A stretch of DNA of 60,827 nucleotides from Zygnema cylindricum (GCA_037447655.1 JBBHKE010002995.1:31989-92815), one strand, 5' to 3'; counted from the stretch's first letter, positions 10,953-22,740 are shown. Notes: generated by a model not told the origin, from the letters alone. Numbers and translations: made by a program.

Positions 10953-13130
10953 TTAGACTATACCACACTAAAGGTCAAAACTACAATTGTCGTCTATATG
11001 CGCCAAGTAGCGCAGGGGTAAGTCTCACAATTCTCCACAATCATTAACCACCGTTCTCTATCCGATAATGGGTGCAGCTTGGGAACGTTGAAAGGCGAAA
11101 AAAAATCATTGGCGGTAGAAATAGTAAAGATGCAGTTTAATAAGCTGAATAATCGAGTGAGGCCGAAGTTAAATCGAGAGGTTAATAAAATTGTAGGGAT
11201 AACATTAATGGTCGTAATATTATGGACTAGCGGCCATCGAATAGTGGTTGTAAACAAGCTTTCATATGTGTTTTGCTTTGAGTGGTACCATGTAAGTTAA
11301 AATTGGATATTGATAATCGTCAAAGATTTTTCATGCCGACCAATTATAATGTAAAATCTTTAATGCGTACCATGTAATTGCGTATAATGATGACAGTAAG
11401 AGCGAGAAACCACGAAGTTGAAAAGATAGTATAAAAAGCATGACGAAAGAGCGTTACAATGTATATTTCAACATGGATTTTTTGTTAAATTTTGGAAGAC
11501 TTGCATCCACGATGTTTGAAGGCACATAGCCTGTGCAACATGTGAAATTTATAGTTTAGTCCATCTCGACACGTATCTTTATCAACCACGTGTAAAGTTT
11601 TTACACATTCTTACACGTTCCATAATCGACTAGCCACCTCTCGTAGGTGGGTATCCAAATACAAAACCGGATGGAGCGATTGTGTCACTGATAAACACCT
11701 AAATATGATCCTACAGTCATTTTTAACTCCCAAACCTTTGGATAATCTTGATCGAATCTTATGTAATGTTGTTTCACAAAAAATAACAAAAATAACCGTA
11801 TATCATGGTGTGAAAGGGTGCGGATTGATGTAAACAACCTCACTTTTTGTTTGATGGGGCTTCACCCTGAGTAGGTAAGTGTATTCGTGACAACTTATAC
11901 CATATTCAAACCAAAAGGAGACGATAGTATTCATAGAGTTAGAAAAACAAATCGTTTACACTTTTTTAATCGCAGTTTTTCATTTCGTATCGGTGATCTT
12001 ACAAAAAGAGAAACGAACTGACATATTGACAAAGATTAAGAGCCTCCTCAATATGTGAAACATAGAATAGATGATTCCAATTTCATACTCATCACAAAAT
12101 CAAATTAGTGTAATTGTATCGCTTTGTATCCACAATTTATCCGTTGACACATTTTATCTCTCCTTGTGTACGATGTTGTTTAATTTCGAAAAAATGATCG
12201 TCACAGCGATGTCGATATGTCGATGTCGCTGATGTTTCTGGTTTCCTATTGTTAACCGACGTGGGAATATGCCGATACGTCCGATGTGATAATGTCAAGA
12301 AAAAAACATCATTATATTACCGGCAACACAAATCTGACTACTGCTATACTGTAACCGACATCACACGTGTCATAAACTTCATAACGGAGTCGATTTCCAG
12401 TAGCGTAAACCGGTAATTTTTACCCCTCCTACTGTACTGTACTTTACTGAACTGGCGCCAAACATTTATATTTCCATCATTCCATGTGGTGCCTGGCGCA
12501 TAGCACTCTATTTCTATGTGATTTGCGCAGTTTAAAGTAGCTGTACTTTACAGTACAGTACAGTACAGTACTGTACCCACCGTAATAGCTGAAACGGGCC
12601 ATGACGGCCGGCGTTTACAACCGCTGCAAAATGACAAGCGGTTGCTTCCCGAAAGACACTGTACTTTTTCACAGGTCCAAAGTCAGTCGACTGGCCGTCA
12701 ATTCCTGACACACCTTTGTTCCCAATTCGTACTAATTTGTACGTTATTTGTACATTTCCGACATGATGACGTAGATCTTGCCGCCCAAGCACAAGGGCGT
12801 TAATCCTTCTGCATTCTGTACTGTACTGTAACTTCAAAATGACAAAATGACAAAATAGCTGTAAGCCACTCCAAATTATAACTCTATATTGTTTTTGTAA
12901 TGATGAGAAATTGTAGACGATGGATTTCCCGTAGATTTTGTTATCAATCGTACGGTCTAGATGCACGATGTCGCAGACGGAACAGTCGTCTGCATCGCAT
13001 AAAAAGTACAATTGTACGGTGGTATCGTACTTTATATTTATAGTGTACGAATCTTTGTACGATTCCGTTCGAAACAGCCTGGGGCCTTTTCTGCCTCAAA
13101 AATTGTCCTTTGACCAACATCCATCTTGTG
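10953..13130. repeat. Diverged repeat copy 2 and GTAC tracts, no gene recognised
   Basis: 11270-11900 is the second copy of the repeat at 9050-9760. GTAC-palindrome tracts recur at about 12430-12445, 12540-12580 and 12815-12830. A 159-codon minus-strand frame ends at 12532, but it runs straight through the palindrome tract and matches nothing I know. Confidence 0.45.
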
Positions 13131-13179
13131 ACTCTTGTCTACTTTAACACTCTCCTTCCCTCCAACCCAATGTCTACCT

Positions 13180-13370
13180 CTCTCTCTCTCTCCCTCTCTC
13201 TCTTCCCTTCCTCGAACCCTTTTAGTCTCTGTCCCTCTTTCAAAGTTGTTGTTTTACCCCTCACTCCCCTCACTCCCCTCACTCCCCTCACTCCCCTCTC
13301 TCCCCTCACTCCCCTCTCTCCCCTCTCTCCCCTCTCTCCCCTCTCTCCCCTCTCTTCCCTCTCTCCGTAC
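13180..13370. repeat. CT-rich upstream tract with 9-mer tandem repeats
   Basis: TCTC runs followed by about a dozen CTCCCCTCA/CTCCCCTCT units (13259-13352). It lies 180-370 bp upstream of the glycosyltransferase start, the place for a promoter pyrimidine patch or leader. A frame through it is pure Leu/Pro/Ser and not credible. Confidence 0.7.
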
Positions 13371-13479
13371 ACCTTTATTTCTTCTACCCTTGTTTTCTTT
13401 TTCTCTCTCCTTTAGCCCTAACCTTCCCCTCTCTGTTTTTATCCGCGCTTCTACTTCCCAACCCTAAAAAAAATCCCGC

Positions 13480-13509
13480 TGACGTCATCCTGATGCCATG
13501 CTGACGTCA
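13480..13509 (+). promoter_or_regulatory. Pair of TGACGTCA (bZIP/CRE-type) sites
   Basis: TGACGTCA at 13480-13487 and again at 13502-13509, the second inside the palindrome CTGACGTCAG, 42-71 bp upstream of the ATG at 13551. TGACGTCA is the classic bZIP (CRE/TGA-type) core. The word CATGCTGACGTCA at 13497-13509 recurs at the gene around 28.5 kb. Confidence 0.6.
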
Positions 13510-13550
13510 GCATCCTCATTTCCCCCCTCCTCCTCCTCCTTTTTTAAAAA

Positions 13551-16100
13551 ATGAGCGGCGGTGACGTGTCGCCCTCCAAGAGACGTTACCACCACTACCA
13601 CCGTCGTCGCTCTACCTCCTCCTCCTCCTCCTCTTCCTCCTCCTCCTCCTCCCCCTTCCTCCTCCTCTCCCGTCCCTCCTCCTCCCTCGCAGCCCTCCTC
13701 CTCCTCCTCACCGTCTCCTTCACTCTCCTCCTCCTCCGTCGAGAGATCGAAACGCTCACCGACCTCCCCGACGACCTCCCGGGGGGGGGGGAGGGAGGGG
13801 GAGGGAGAGAGTGGCCGATATCGATAGGGGGAGCAGAGGTGGTGGATTCCCTAGATCCGGAAGATAACGGAACAAACGGACATGGAAAACCCAATTCAGT
13901 TTCGGAGTTACCGGAGAAAGGATCCGGTGTAGAAGCGAAGTTCTCGGAGTCAAAATCTTCGTTTCTTCCTTTCGAGAGGGATGGGAGGAAGGAGGGAGAG
14001 AGAGAGAATAGTGGGTCGGGTAAAGGGGGGAGAGGGAACGACGGAGGAGGAGGAGGAGGAGGAGGAGGAGGAGGGAGAGGAGGAGGGGGAGAGAATTTGC
14101 CACAAGATGTGACGGAAGAAGACAAGATTTTGGCACGTGATGTGACATTGGTGATAAGTGGGAAGCATAGTTTTTCCATGAGTGAAACCAATTTGGAAGA
14201 GGTTTTAAAAAATACTCCTTTGGTTCCCATTTTGTATGTGATTTCCGGTCCCATGGATCGTTCGAAAAAAACTTATTTGGTCGAAAAGGAAAAAACTTTA
14301 CCCCATTTATCTCTTTTGGAGACGGAAAATTATACTAGTGGTTATAGTTCGAGAAATGCGAGTTTAGATTTAATTAAAACTAAATATGCATTGTTCATTT
14401 TTAACGACGTGGTACCCAAAAAAAGAAATTGGTTACAAGAACTTTATACATTTGCGGAAACCCATTTAGAGGGAATGGTTTTTGCCCCTTTTATTTGGGA
14501 AAAACACCAAATTGGGGCCCATCATGGGAAAAAAAAAGGGGGTTTTCGAAGTTTTGTCGGGACTCGACCGGATTGGGGAATTCAGCCTCATGTTGGTTTT
14601 ACGAGGGAATTGACTTTTGATGATTTTAGTAACGATGGAAAACTATATATTAATTTACAAGAAGAGGAAACGAATGCGGATCCCAATGAATTGGAGGCAA
14701 GAGATGTAGGAAGCTTCCTGGAAGATCACTGTCTTTTAATACGGAAAGATTTTTTACGAGAATCGATGATTTGGGATCCTCTCACCGGATATACTCGACA
14801 AGATGTGGAATTAGCTCTCACATTAAGGTATGAAAAAAAAAGAGCTTATTTTGTACCCAAATCTGAAGTTATTTATCAACATCCCTCCCTCCTATTAGAT
14901 CCCTCCGATCTACCCTTTTTCGCCTCTCAGAGTAACGAAGATATTTGTGCAGAAAACATCGTACACCTTCGCAATAAATGGGGTATAATTACCGGTCAGT
15001 TGTGTAGAGGATTTGTGGACGGAGTCTTAAGAACAGTGGTTTGGGGAGACAAAGAAATTCCTTCTGATTTCGGAGAACAGTTAAAATTAGTAGTTGGGAT
15101 GTTTTCTTTAATGGGTCTTAATCGCTTTCAAATGAGGTCGTTGCGTACCTGGATTCCTCCCCCAAAAGGTCCTTCCTTGGCTTGTAAATTGAGACATAAA
15201 AAAAGCTGTCCTCGAATTCTTAAATGGATGGAAACAGCTTCGGATTCCGTTAATATGTTGGAAAGTTTACCTCAAGCAGAAGGAGCTTTAGTAGAATTAC
15301 AAGCCCAGTTACATGCAGGAATCGTAGCCGTAAATTTTTCCCGCGGAGGACCTCAATTGATGATGGGTCGCATGGAAATTCAGTTACCGTTACGACTAAA
15401 CCGAGTGGTGGACACACATAGAGCCTACGCTCTCCAAAGTGGAGACCTTTTTCCAGTGAGAAGGGGAGTGTTAAAAAGAGGAGAGAAACACGCGGGTAGG
15501 AGGGCACCAGAATTACCGATGCTCACGAGACTTTATTTACCGTTTCTCATAGTGGAAGTCGAGCTTATGTTATCGAAAGGAGGAAGTCGAGGGATAGAGA
15601 CAGAGGACGGATTAGGACGTTTGATGGACGGTATGTCTTTAGTGATAAAGGAAAATTGTATGAGAGAGAATGACGATAATGGAGGAGGAGGAGGTTTACA
15701 AAAAGGTTTCCTTCTTGTACCGGAGGGGAGACCATGTCATCGAAACGAGGAACATTATCGGGCTTTTATGTATGTGAGACATTTAGAAACGGAACCTTCT
15801 CCAGCTCGAATGTTTATGACTTTAAAACATCAATTGATAAGAGGGGCCGATGTTGGAGCCGGAGGCTGGGTAAATGGACAAAGTATTCGGAAAGGATTAT
15901 CAGATCCTCTCCAAGAAACTTTACAAAGGTTGAGAGTGATAGTTTGTATGCCTGGAGATAGTTGTTCTTTGTCTTTACCGATGGGGGCAAAACCGAAAGC
16001 TTGGCAATTATTACTATGGGCGTGGAGACCGCAGAGTGTGAGAACGGCACAAGTGCTTCTTTTGCAACCGGAAATGGCGAAGATTACGTGGCAAATGTGA
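13551..16100 (+). CDS. Type II membrane protein with family-2-like glycosyltransferase core
   Basis: 849 codons in one open frame, with an in-frame stop (13545-13547) just before the ATG and A at -3. Order: Ser/Arg-rich cytosolic tail (1-40), one hydrophobic signal anchor (about 44-62), disordered stem with a poly-Gly run (about 164-180), then a GT-A-like core (about 196-480). Core marks: VPILYVISG (225-233), YSSRNASLDLIKTKYALFIF (265-284) with FNDV where the metal-binding DxD would sit, WLQEL, a cluster GSFLEDHCLLIRKDF (387-401), and GYTRQDVELAL (413-423) resembling the ED catalytic-base segment, then VPKSEVIYQH. Residues about 480-849 match no domain I know. Inference: a Golgi-lumen enzyme of unknown substrate. 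The missing canonical DxD leaves activity open. It appears intronless and is flanked by mobile DNA. Confidence 0.85.
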   Translation: MSGGDVSPSKRRYHHYHRRRSTSSSSSSSSSSSSPFLLLSRPSSSLAALLLLLTVSFTLLLLRREIETLTDLPDDLPGGGEGGGGREWPISIGGAEVVDSLDPEDNGTNGHGKPNSVSELPEKGSGVEAKFSESKSSFLPFERDGRKEGERENSGSGKGGRGNDGGGGGGGGGGGRGGGGENLPQDVTEEDKILARDVTLVISGKHSFSMSETNLEEVLKNTPLVPILYVISGPMDRSKKTYLVEKEKTLPHLSLLETENYTSGYSSRNASLDLIKTKYALFIFNDVVPKKRNWLQELYTFAETHLEGMVFAPFIWEKHQIGAHHGKKKGGFRSFVGTRPDWGIQPHVGFTRELTFDDFSNDGKLYINLQEEETNADPNELEARDVGSFLEDHCLLIRKDFLRESMIWDPLTGYTRQDVELALTLRYEKKRAYFVPKSEVIYQHPSLLLDPSDLPFFASQSNEDICAENIVHLRNKWGIITGQLCRGFVDGVLRTVVWGDKEIPSDFGEQLKLVVGMFSLMGLNRFQMRSLRTWIPPPKGPSLACKLRHKKSCPRILKWMETASDSVNMLESLPQAEGALVELQAQLHAGIVAVNFSRGGPQLMMGRMEIQLPLRLNRVVDTHRAYALQSGDLFPVRRGVLKRGEKHAGRRAPELPMLTRLYLPFLIVEVELMLSKGGSRGIETEDGLGRLMDGMSLVIKENCMRENDDNGGGGGLQKGFLLVPEGRPCHRNEEHYRAFMYVRHLETEPSPARMFMTLKHQLIRGADVGAGGWVNGQSIRKGLSDPLQETLQRLRVIVCMPGDSCSLSLPMGAKPKAWQLLLWAWRPQSVRTAQVLLLQPEMAKITWQM

Positions 16101-18220
16101 GAGGGCGAGGGAGAGGGCGAGGGAGAGAGGGTGCTTCTTTTGTAAGTTTTTTGAAAAATTCTGGAGGGAGAGGGAGAGGGATAGAGAGAGAGGAGAGGGT
16201 GCTTCTTCTGTATTTTTTGAGAAATTCCAGAGGAGGAAAGGGAAAGGTAGAGGGAGACTGTGTTGAAGCCACGGGCTTTCTAAGGAGCATTTCTTTGACT
16301 AAAAATAATGTATTTGACTTGTTGATTTAGTCACTAAAGAGAAAGAAATGTGAGTGTCTAAAGAGAGAGAGAGGGAGAGTGAAAGAATATCTTTAGGTCT
16401 TTAGAATAGTTTCTTGAAGCAGAGAGATGTTCCACTTTTTTCATTGATTGGAATATTTGTCCATAAAATTGGACTGTTTTTCCCCAAATAATTTTTTTTC
16501 CACAACTTTCACTACTTTTAATTAAGCGGTAATGGGGCACGAGAAATTTAGGGTTTTGGGTCTAAGGTTGAAAAATTTAACTCTCAGGTTTCTTAAGTAG
16601 AGATAATTTATACACAGGTTCTCATATGTCGTAGGAAGCATATAATTTTCTTAGTTCTATAATTAAGAAAAGTTCACAATGATAGACTCGAAGTAGACTC
16701 CATTTGTTTTATTTTGTAGAGGTCTCTTTCAAAAGTTGTTATTGGAAAACTTGTAAGTTGTGTGTTTAACAAAAATGAAATTTGTCAAACTTGGAGCTTC
16801 CACTACCTTTTTTTTAACACTCCTTTTTTTTCCACTCCTTTTTTTCTTCCTCTCCTTTCTTTTTTTCACTCTTTTTTTCCACTCTATTTAGGTGGTGGCT
16901 GTCCTTATAACTTTGGTTTCAGAATTATGTTTGTCTGTTTCTTCCTCGATTTAAATTTCAATGTAATAAGAAATCAGGTCTGAAAATAAAAAAGAGGAAT
17001 TATTGAATTTGAAGAAAAATCGCGCTTTTCGTTCGTTTTTTATGGTTCACTTTTTAAATTTGGTTCACTTTTTAAATTTGGTTCACTTTTATGCCTCTTA
17101 TTTGGTTCAAAGAAGACGAGTTAAGGTCCGTTTTGATATTTTGATATAACTGTGAGAATAATGTAGAGTATACCAATTTTCAGACACCTGTTTTTTGAGG
17201 CCTGTAAGCAAAATTAGTGTGGATCACATGGTTTTCACACGTAAACCTAAGATATTCCTAAAAAACCCTTAAAGGCCTAACATAGTTTTCACAAAAAAAA
17301 AATGTGGAAAATGGATGCTCAGTTACGCTCTCGACCCCTTTTTTCCACTTTTTCTCAACTGCACTAATAATTTGACCGAAATAATTAGGGTAAATGTTAT
17401 CGATTCAAGCTCTGAAACCATAGTTCAAATGTGTGAAAGTAACCGAGATAAGTATTTTTAGTACATTTAGTACATTTAGTATATTTAGTATATTTAGTAT
17501 ATTCACTATATTAGTATATTTATATGTCGGAATGGGATATTAAGTTACCTCATACTATACATGTATCGTTCGATATAGTACATTAATAGTACGTGTTAAC
17601 TGAATATAGCGTTTCCAATGGTTTTTGCACATTTTTAATAAAGGTTTAAAGAGGGAAAATAATTGGAAAGGCTATATTTAAAGTTATCCGGTACAGCATG
17701 TGTACTATTCGCAAAAATATCTGTATAGAGAGTGTACTGTAGGGAGTAGCAATATATAGAGTTTCTAATTGTTTTTGCAAATTAAACATATGATTTGAAC
17801 TATAATCTGAAACACCTGTGATTGAATAGTTGTTGTTATTTTCACATACTGACCTTTTCTTAAACCACAAATTTATTGTCAGAATAAAACTGTTTTGGTA
17901 ATTTTAATGGTTCTGATGATTAATACCCATTTGTACACCATAAACCATGGGACAAAATGGAGGGACTATTTTGGTGCTTTGTCTTGGTTGCATTGTATGT
18001 ACTTAAAAAAAAATGTATTTTTGACTTTACACATACTAAATTTGTAAGATGTTGTAATACATATTTTGGCGATGTGGATTATCGACTATTTCCATGTGGC
18101 TATGGTTAGTTTCGATGAAAAAACTAAAAGTAAAATTAAAAGCACGTAGAAAACTGAAAGGGTTACTCTGACTGCAATTGCAAGCACATACAAAACCGTA
18201 AACCATAAACCGTCAACTTT
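16101..18220. other. 3' flank of the glycosyltransferase gene and AT-rich spacer
   Basis: The first 230 bp contain GAGAGGG-type repeats and probably the 3' untranslated region. 16800-16890 is T-rich with CTTTTTTTC repeats. 17041-17092 repeats TTTTTAAATTTGGTTCAC. 17455-17530 has tandem TTTAGTACA/TTTAGTATA units. No gene recognised. Confidence 0.4.
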
Positions 18221-18231
18221 ATGACATATGG

Positions 18232-18256
18232 TACACCGTGAAATCATTATCGGCAT
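18232..18256. repeat. Isolated single terminus of the TACACCGTGAA foldback family
   Basis: TACACCGTGAAATCATTATC resembles the ends of the elements at 2627-5735. No matching opposite end is nearby, so this is a broken element. Confidence 0.45.
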
Positions 18257-18574
18257 TAGTAACACTTATTCGGTGACATTTTTTTTGCCTTCTGATCACA
18301 ACAACATAGTTAATTACATTTAAAACGATACAAAAAAAACGGTACTCCTTGCAGGATAAATTAAAAAAGCACAATGGTAAACCATCTGGGTACAAAAGGG
18401 GTGGCATGACCAACACTGAAAAACAACAATAAAAAACAAAAAGAGCGACGAGAACACAAAAAAAAGGAAGCAACAACAAGGAAAATAAAAGCACCCTAAC
18501 TCAATATGAAAAGCACGACAACTCACAAAAACAAAACTACAAACCCCAACCCCAACCCTAACTCAATTAAATAT

Positions 18575-20185
18575 CTATGAAAAACAACCTCGTAAGTCCC
18601 CCCAGCCCGGGGGAGCACGTTGAGGGAGTTCCGGAGCACGGCGACGATCCATAACCGCAAAAGTCGATCGGAGGAGAATAGAAGCCTGTACTCGCTGTAG
18701 AGCCACAGATAAGCGTTGACGGTAAAAAGAAGTAAGGATCGAAGGAGGAGGGCTCCCAGGTCCTCGACGCTCGAAAGCACGTCGAGCACAAGTACAGAGA
18801 AACTCGTCCATTGCAACACCCAAACAACCAAAGATCTCGACCGCCATCGGAATATAGTCATCCATAGGGTCCCGGTGGGCATAATCACGCTCCTTCGCCT
18901 TAGCAGCATCACGAGCTACCACCCTAAGATGTCGAGTCGCCTGACCAACAACTGTAGATGAAGTAGGGTTCGCCATAACAATATCACCGAAAATGCGACG
19001 GGCACCATCAAGCAAAACAACATCGATCCGACGCGAGGGAATAATATGAGAAACCTCTCGACGCACAGAAAAGCCCCCTTCTGAAACGATAGTGGCAACC
19101 GTGTCTTGAATAGTGTCGTGCGCCTGGATCAAATCTCCCCCATGGGAGCAACGAAGCAAATGGACACCATAGGGCCCCAAGACACGACCACATGCACAAA
19201 CAAGAGAGCCAAGTAAAGGAGGACAGGGGAGGCCAAGGCGAAACCGAAGGGCGGTGGTGAACTGAGCTGGTGAGAATCGGAGAGTGGACAAAATCAATTC
19301 TTAGACACGCTCAACAGATTTTGTAACAAGGGTCGAGAAAATCGGCACATCCACAAGGGAATGGGGAGGAAGAGAACGTGACGCGTCCAATAGAGATCGC
19401 TGGAAGGCGAACACACCTTCTGAAACTCGGAGGATAACAGTAGCTAGAACGGGGGTGTCCCCAGCCAAGAAACGGGAAACAAGAGTAGCGGCAATAAGAC
19501 ACCAACTTCCCAAATAGGCAGCGGGAGCAACACGAGCGGTCGATAAAAGACCCAACCCCCCAGTAGAGACAGGGAGGGATGCCTGAATGCAGGCTGATGG
19601 CCCAGACTCGCGATCGAATTCCCCGCGACCTAACAGAGTGTGGAGGACGTCCATGAGGCGATCGTCAAAAGCCAAGAGAGAGGAGATAAATGGCGAGGTG
19701 GGAGGGGAAGTACGAGTGAGGTAAGAAGGGCGGTGGGGAAAACATTGGTTAACATAGCAAAAGCAACTTGAGGATCGGGAAGGTGAAGAAGGTCGTCCAC
19801 TTGGGCTAGATCTGTCTATAAAGCATCATGAAGGAATTAGGTCACGAAAGTATCCGAACCAAGGGGGCAACCAAGCACACGAATGCTATTGGAGGGAGAA
19901 GGGGTTTGAAAACAAGGAGGGGGAGTAAACAAGAGTGGAATATCTTGAGGAAACCAAACAACACAGTTCGACGACTGAACTGAAAGGTTGAGTTCGGCTA
20001 AACGTTCCCTGAAACAATCATATGCCAACACGACTTGTTCTCTCGACCCAATAATGTGCGTATCATCTGCAGAGGAAGTCGGCTGCGGAGGCACGAAGGG
20101 CGCGGTAATGGGCAAGGGCGAACAAAGGTCCTGCGAGAGGGTCACCTAGGCGAGTGCCAGTAGCACAGGAGAGAGGAATAAGATC
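18575..20185 (-). pseudogene. LINE fragment with restriction-like endonuclease (R2-superfamily-like)
   Basis: Minus-strand remains of a non-LTR retrotransposon polyprotein. 20185-19837 carries reverse transcriptase blocks: GTRLGDPLAG, then ADDTHIIG, where the usual aromatic of the YADD box is Ser. After a frame change, 19675-19301 carries the thumb/linker motif GGLGLLSTARVAPAAYLGS. 19303-18575 is in the same frame after a single TAA stop and holds a CxC...H...C zinc-binding cluster (CACGRVLGPYGVHLLRC) and a restriction-like endonuclease core, SRRIDVVLL with a second Asp 13 residues on (FGDIVMA). The 5' part is missing because the frame stops exactly where the LTR at 20186 begins. The 3' flank near 18535-18570 has GGGTTGGGGTT runs. 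It would act by nicking target DNA and priming reverse transcription; it is inactive here. Confidence 0.85.
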
Positions 20186-21092
20186 TGTTGAAAAGAGGTA
20201 ATTAATAGTTCACTTCCCTATTTTATTTTCGCTTTAAAGAAAAAGAGTGAGGACCAAAGGCGCGCCATGGATGCCGCCATATTTAGAAAGTGGCAGTTTT
20301 TGAAGTAATGGTTATTTTGCTAAAATGATGGCTAGGTCTACGTTTGAACCTGAAACCTCTAGATTCCCCATAGCATAACGCCTTAACCATTAAGGCGTTA
20401 CGAAACGATATACGTGACGGGTTTCATAAATATATAAACATTAACGAAACAGCTAATTAACAGCAGACTAACCAAAAGGAGCAATTTCTGCATGTACGCG
20501 AATCTGAACCGTGTAAAATATGTTTTGATTGGACGGCCGACATTATAGCCGCCACGCGAAGTGAGCTTTTTGGCGGCATACGGAGATAGCGTCACGCGGT
20601 GCCACGTGGCGCCACATTATTTGATACCGGAGAAGATGGGAGGAGGAACCATGGCCTCCGATATGATAAGTGTCACCTTGTAGACCTTGTCGTACAATGG
20701 TCGTATAATAAGTACATCGCCCATTGTACCTTCTTGTACTTTATAGTGTTCCTATTAGACTAGGGTTTAATAGTAGGTAGTCGTGAGTAGGCAGACCGAG
20801 ACTTAGTAATATTTAGGTACCTCTCTCTCTAAGAGAGCTTGTAACTATATAGGTCATCTTTGACCAGCCATAACTTATTGCTCGGGTGAGCAAATTCAGT
20901 GATTCTTTTTGCAATGTGATTCTTTTTGCGTTTGACTCAGGGGAGTCTTGTCCTCATAAGGGTGAGAGTGGTCAAAATATTTTTGTGCCTGGGCGGCGCT
21001 TATTCAGCGGGAAAGTAGAAGGGGCAAATATTATCCTAGAGGCTTTACATAGGCTGATCATTCTGTGGGTCAATGGAGACCACAGAATTTCA
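20186..21092 (+). mobile_element. Copia-type LTR, apparently solo, interrupting the LINE
   Basis: 907 bp from TGTTGAAAAGAGG to ACAGAATTTCA, matching the LTR at 59416-60303 (inverted) along its length. Contains CCATGG at about 20266, the antisense tRNA-like module at about 20340-20400, GTGGCGCCAC, and the TTCAGTGATTCTTTTTGC block shared by most LTRs here. No Copia coding sequence adjoins either end. The flanking bases (AGATC and ATAAA) are not a duplication, so it is a rearranged rather than a clean solo LTR. Confidence 0.75.
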
Positions 21093-21276
21093 ATAAATAT
21101 TTTTTTCTTTAGAATTTTGTACTTTTTCGGGTACAGGTTGTCGCGAGAAATCGAGTTTTAGTTAACTTTTATTTTCGTGAACGCGTTTCGGTTAACGGTT
21201 AACAACTTTGGAGCGTGACATAACCCTGTCGGGCATCAAGTACTTAGATTTTGAAAAATAAAAACGGTCCGTTTCG

Positions 21277-22143
21277 TAGTGTTGTGTATCGGTAAAAAAC
21301 TTATCGTGATAACACTGATACCAATAGTTATCGTGTATAGAACAGTCAGAGGTTTCGATATATCGGTTTGAGACCAACAAATTCCATATTGGCGATAACT
21401 TAAAGAATTTATAGTATGCATACAATAGTACTTTGTAACATACTATATTATTTTATTGGCATTATATAGGGTGGCATGCCACGTATAAAAACTTGTTCCG
21501 TTCCCGGTTAACTGCAATTTATTACGGACAACGCAGCACATAAACTTTGGTCGGTTAACTAAACAGGAATTTTACGGCGACGTACGGAATTTAAATGAAA
21601 AATTGGTTAATATGGAACTGGAAAAGGACGGCGGACACAAAAGTACAACGGACACAAAACAACATTCTACGCGCCGCCGAAATCGAACGGACGACTTGGA
21701 ATGAGTAAACACGAGCGGACGGGCTAGCGTGAGAGCCGACACACCGGAATGGCACTTTTGGCAAGTTATGCCAAAAAAACAGACATACGTGGCAGGTCCC
21801 CAGTGGATCTTAAGGGAGAAAGGGACAAAGCCATGGCGTTGGATGTGAAAGGTATAAAAACCGTACAGATCTCATGGCGCCTACTGTACTCTTTGTGCTT
21901 TTACCCGTCCGGGAAATAAGATGTACAGTTGAGTGTACATGCCGTACATTTATCTGTACCGTCTGTACAGTTATCGCCAATAGTTATCGTTATCCAATTT
22001 ATCGCTGATAAGTACTTGATATTATCGGCTACTTATTGGCTATAAGACCAATGTTGATATATCGTACAAATATATCGATTATCGGATACCCGAAAAATAA
22101 CCCATGTCGGTTATCAGCAAATCCTTACCGATACACAACACTA
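21277..22143. mobile_element. hAT-type non-autonomous element with perfect 8-bp duplication
   Basis: 867 bp, ends TAGTGTTGTGTATCGG and its exact complement. Flanked by CCGTTTCG on both sides (21269-21276 and 22144-22151). Interior rich in ATCGATA words but longer than, and distinct from, the element at 5771-6158. No transposase frame. The pre-insertion site resembles the CGGTTTCGGTTAACC repeat near 36565. Confidence 0.9.
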
Positions 22144-22740
22144 CCGTTTCGGTTAACCAAAATTTTGACTTTTGCGACCTCAACTTTCTAGTGACGAGTT
22201 CTTGAATGTTTGTATCAACAAGAAGCTGCCCTAACATAAATTCGAAAGCGAGAGCGTTGGATAAAACAAAACGCATGGCTGACTTGGGAGTTTTTATTTT
22301 AACCCTTAATATCCGTACTATATCTCATACTTTTCGAACGTTTCTAGCTAAAAGAGCACATATTCCCCTTTAACCGTTTTACGCTGACAACTTGATAAGG
22401 ATCCAATTTCGAGAGACGATAATATTTTTTCGGTTGATGTTCTTAATTTTTTGTCGTGTAGTGTGTCGTACGATGCTACGCTAAAGGACAGGTTACTTGT
22501 CGGACCGTCTGGGATAGGGGAAGTTTCTACCTACCCGAGGCCTGGGTGAGGCCAAGGAGAGCTGTCCTGACACGCCTCGCCGAAGCCATACCGAGTTTTT
22601 GTTGTCTGAAACGAGGAAATAGAAGAAATCAAACCCAAAATAGGAAAATTCGAAATCGAAACAATACGATAAAAAAAATCATACGGCTATGTACGGCACT
22701 ATACGAAAACGTACGACGTCCAGTAACGGACATCACTTTT
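22144..22740. other. Spacer without recognisable gene
   Basis: Unique-looking sequence between a hAT-type element and an LTR. No frame with domain character was found. Confidence 0.35.

Noticed and set aside
12532-13011. 159-codon minus-strand frame
   Set aside because: No family resemblance, and it reads through the GTAC-palindrome tract at its C terminus; probably chance.
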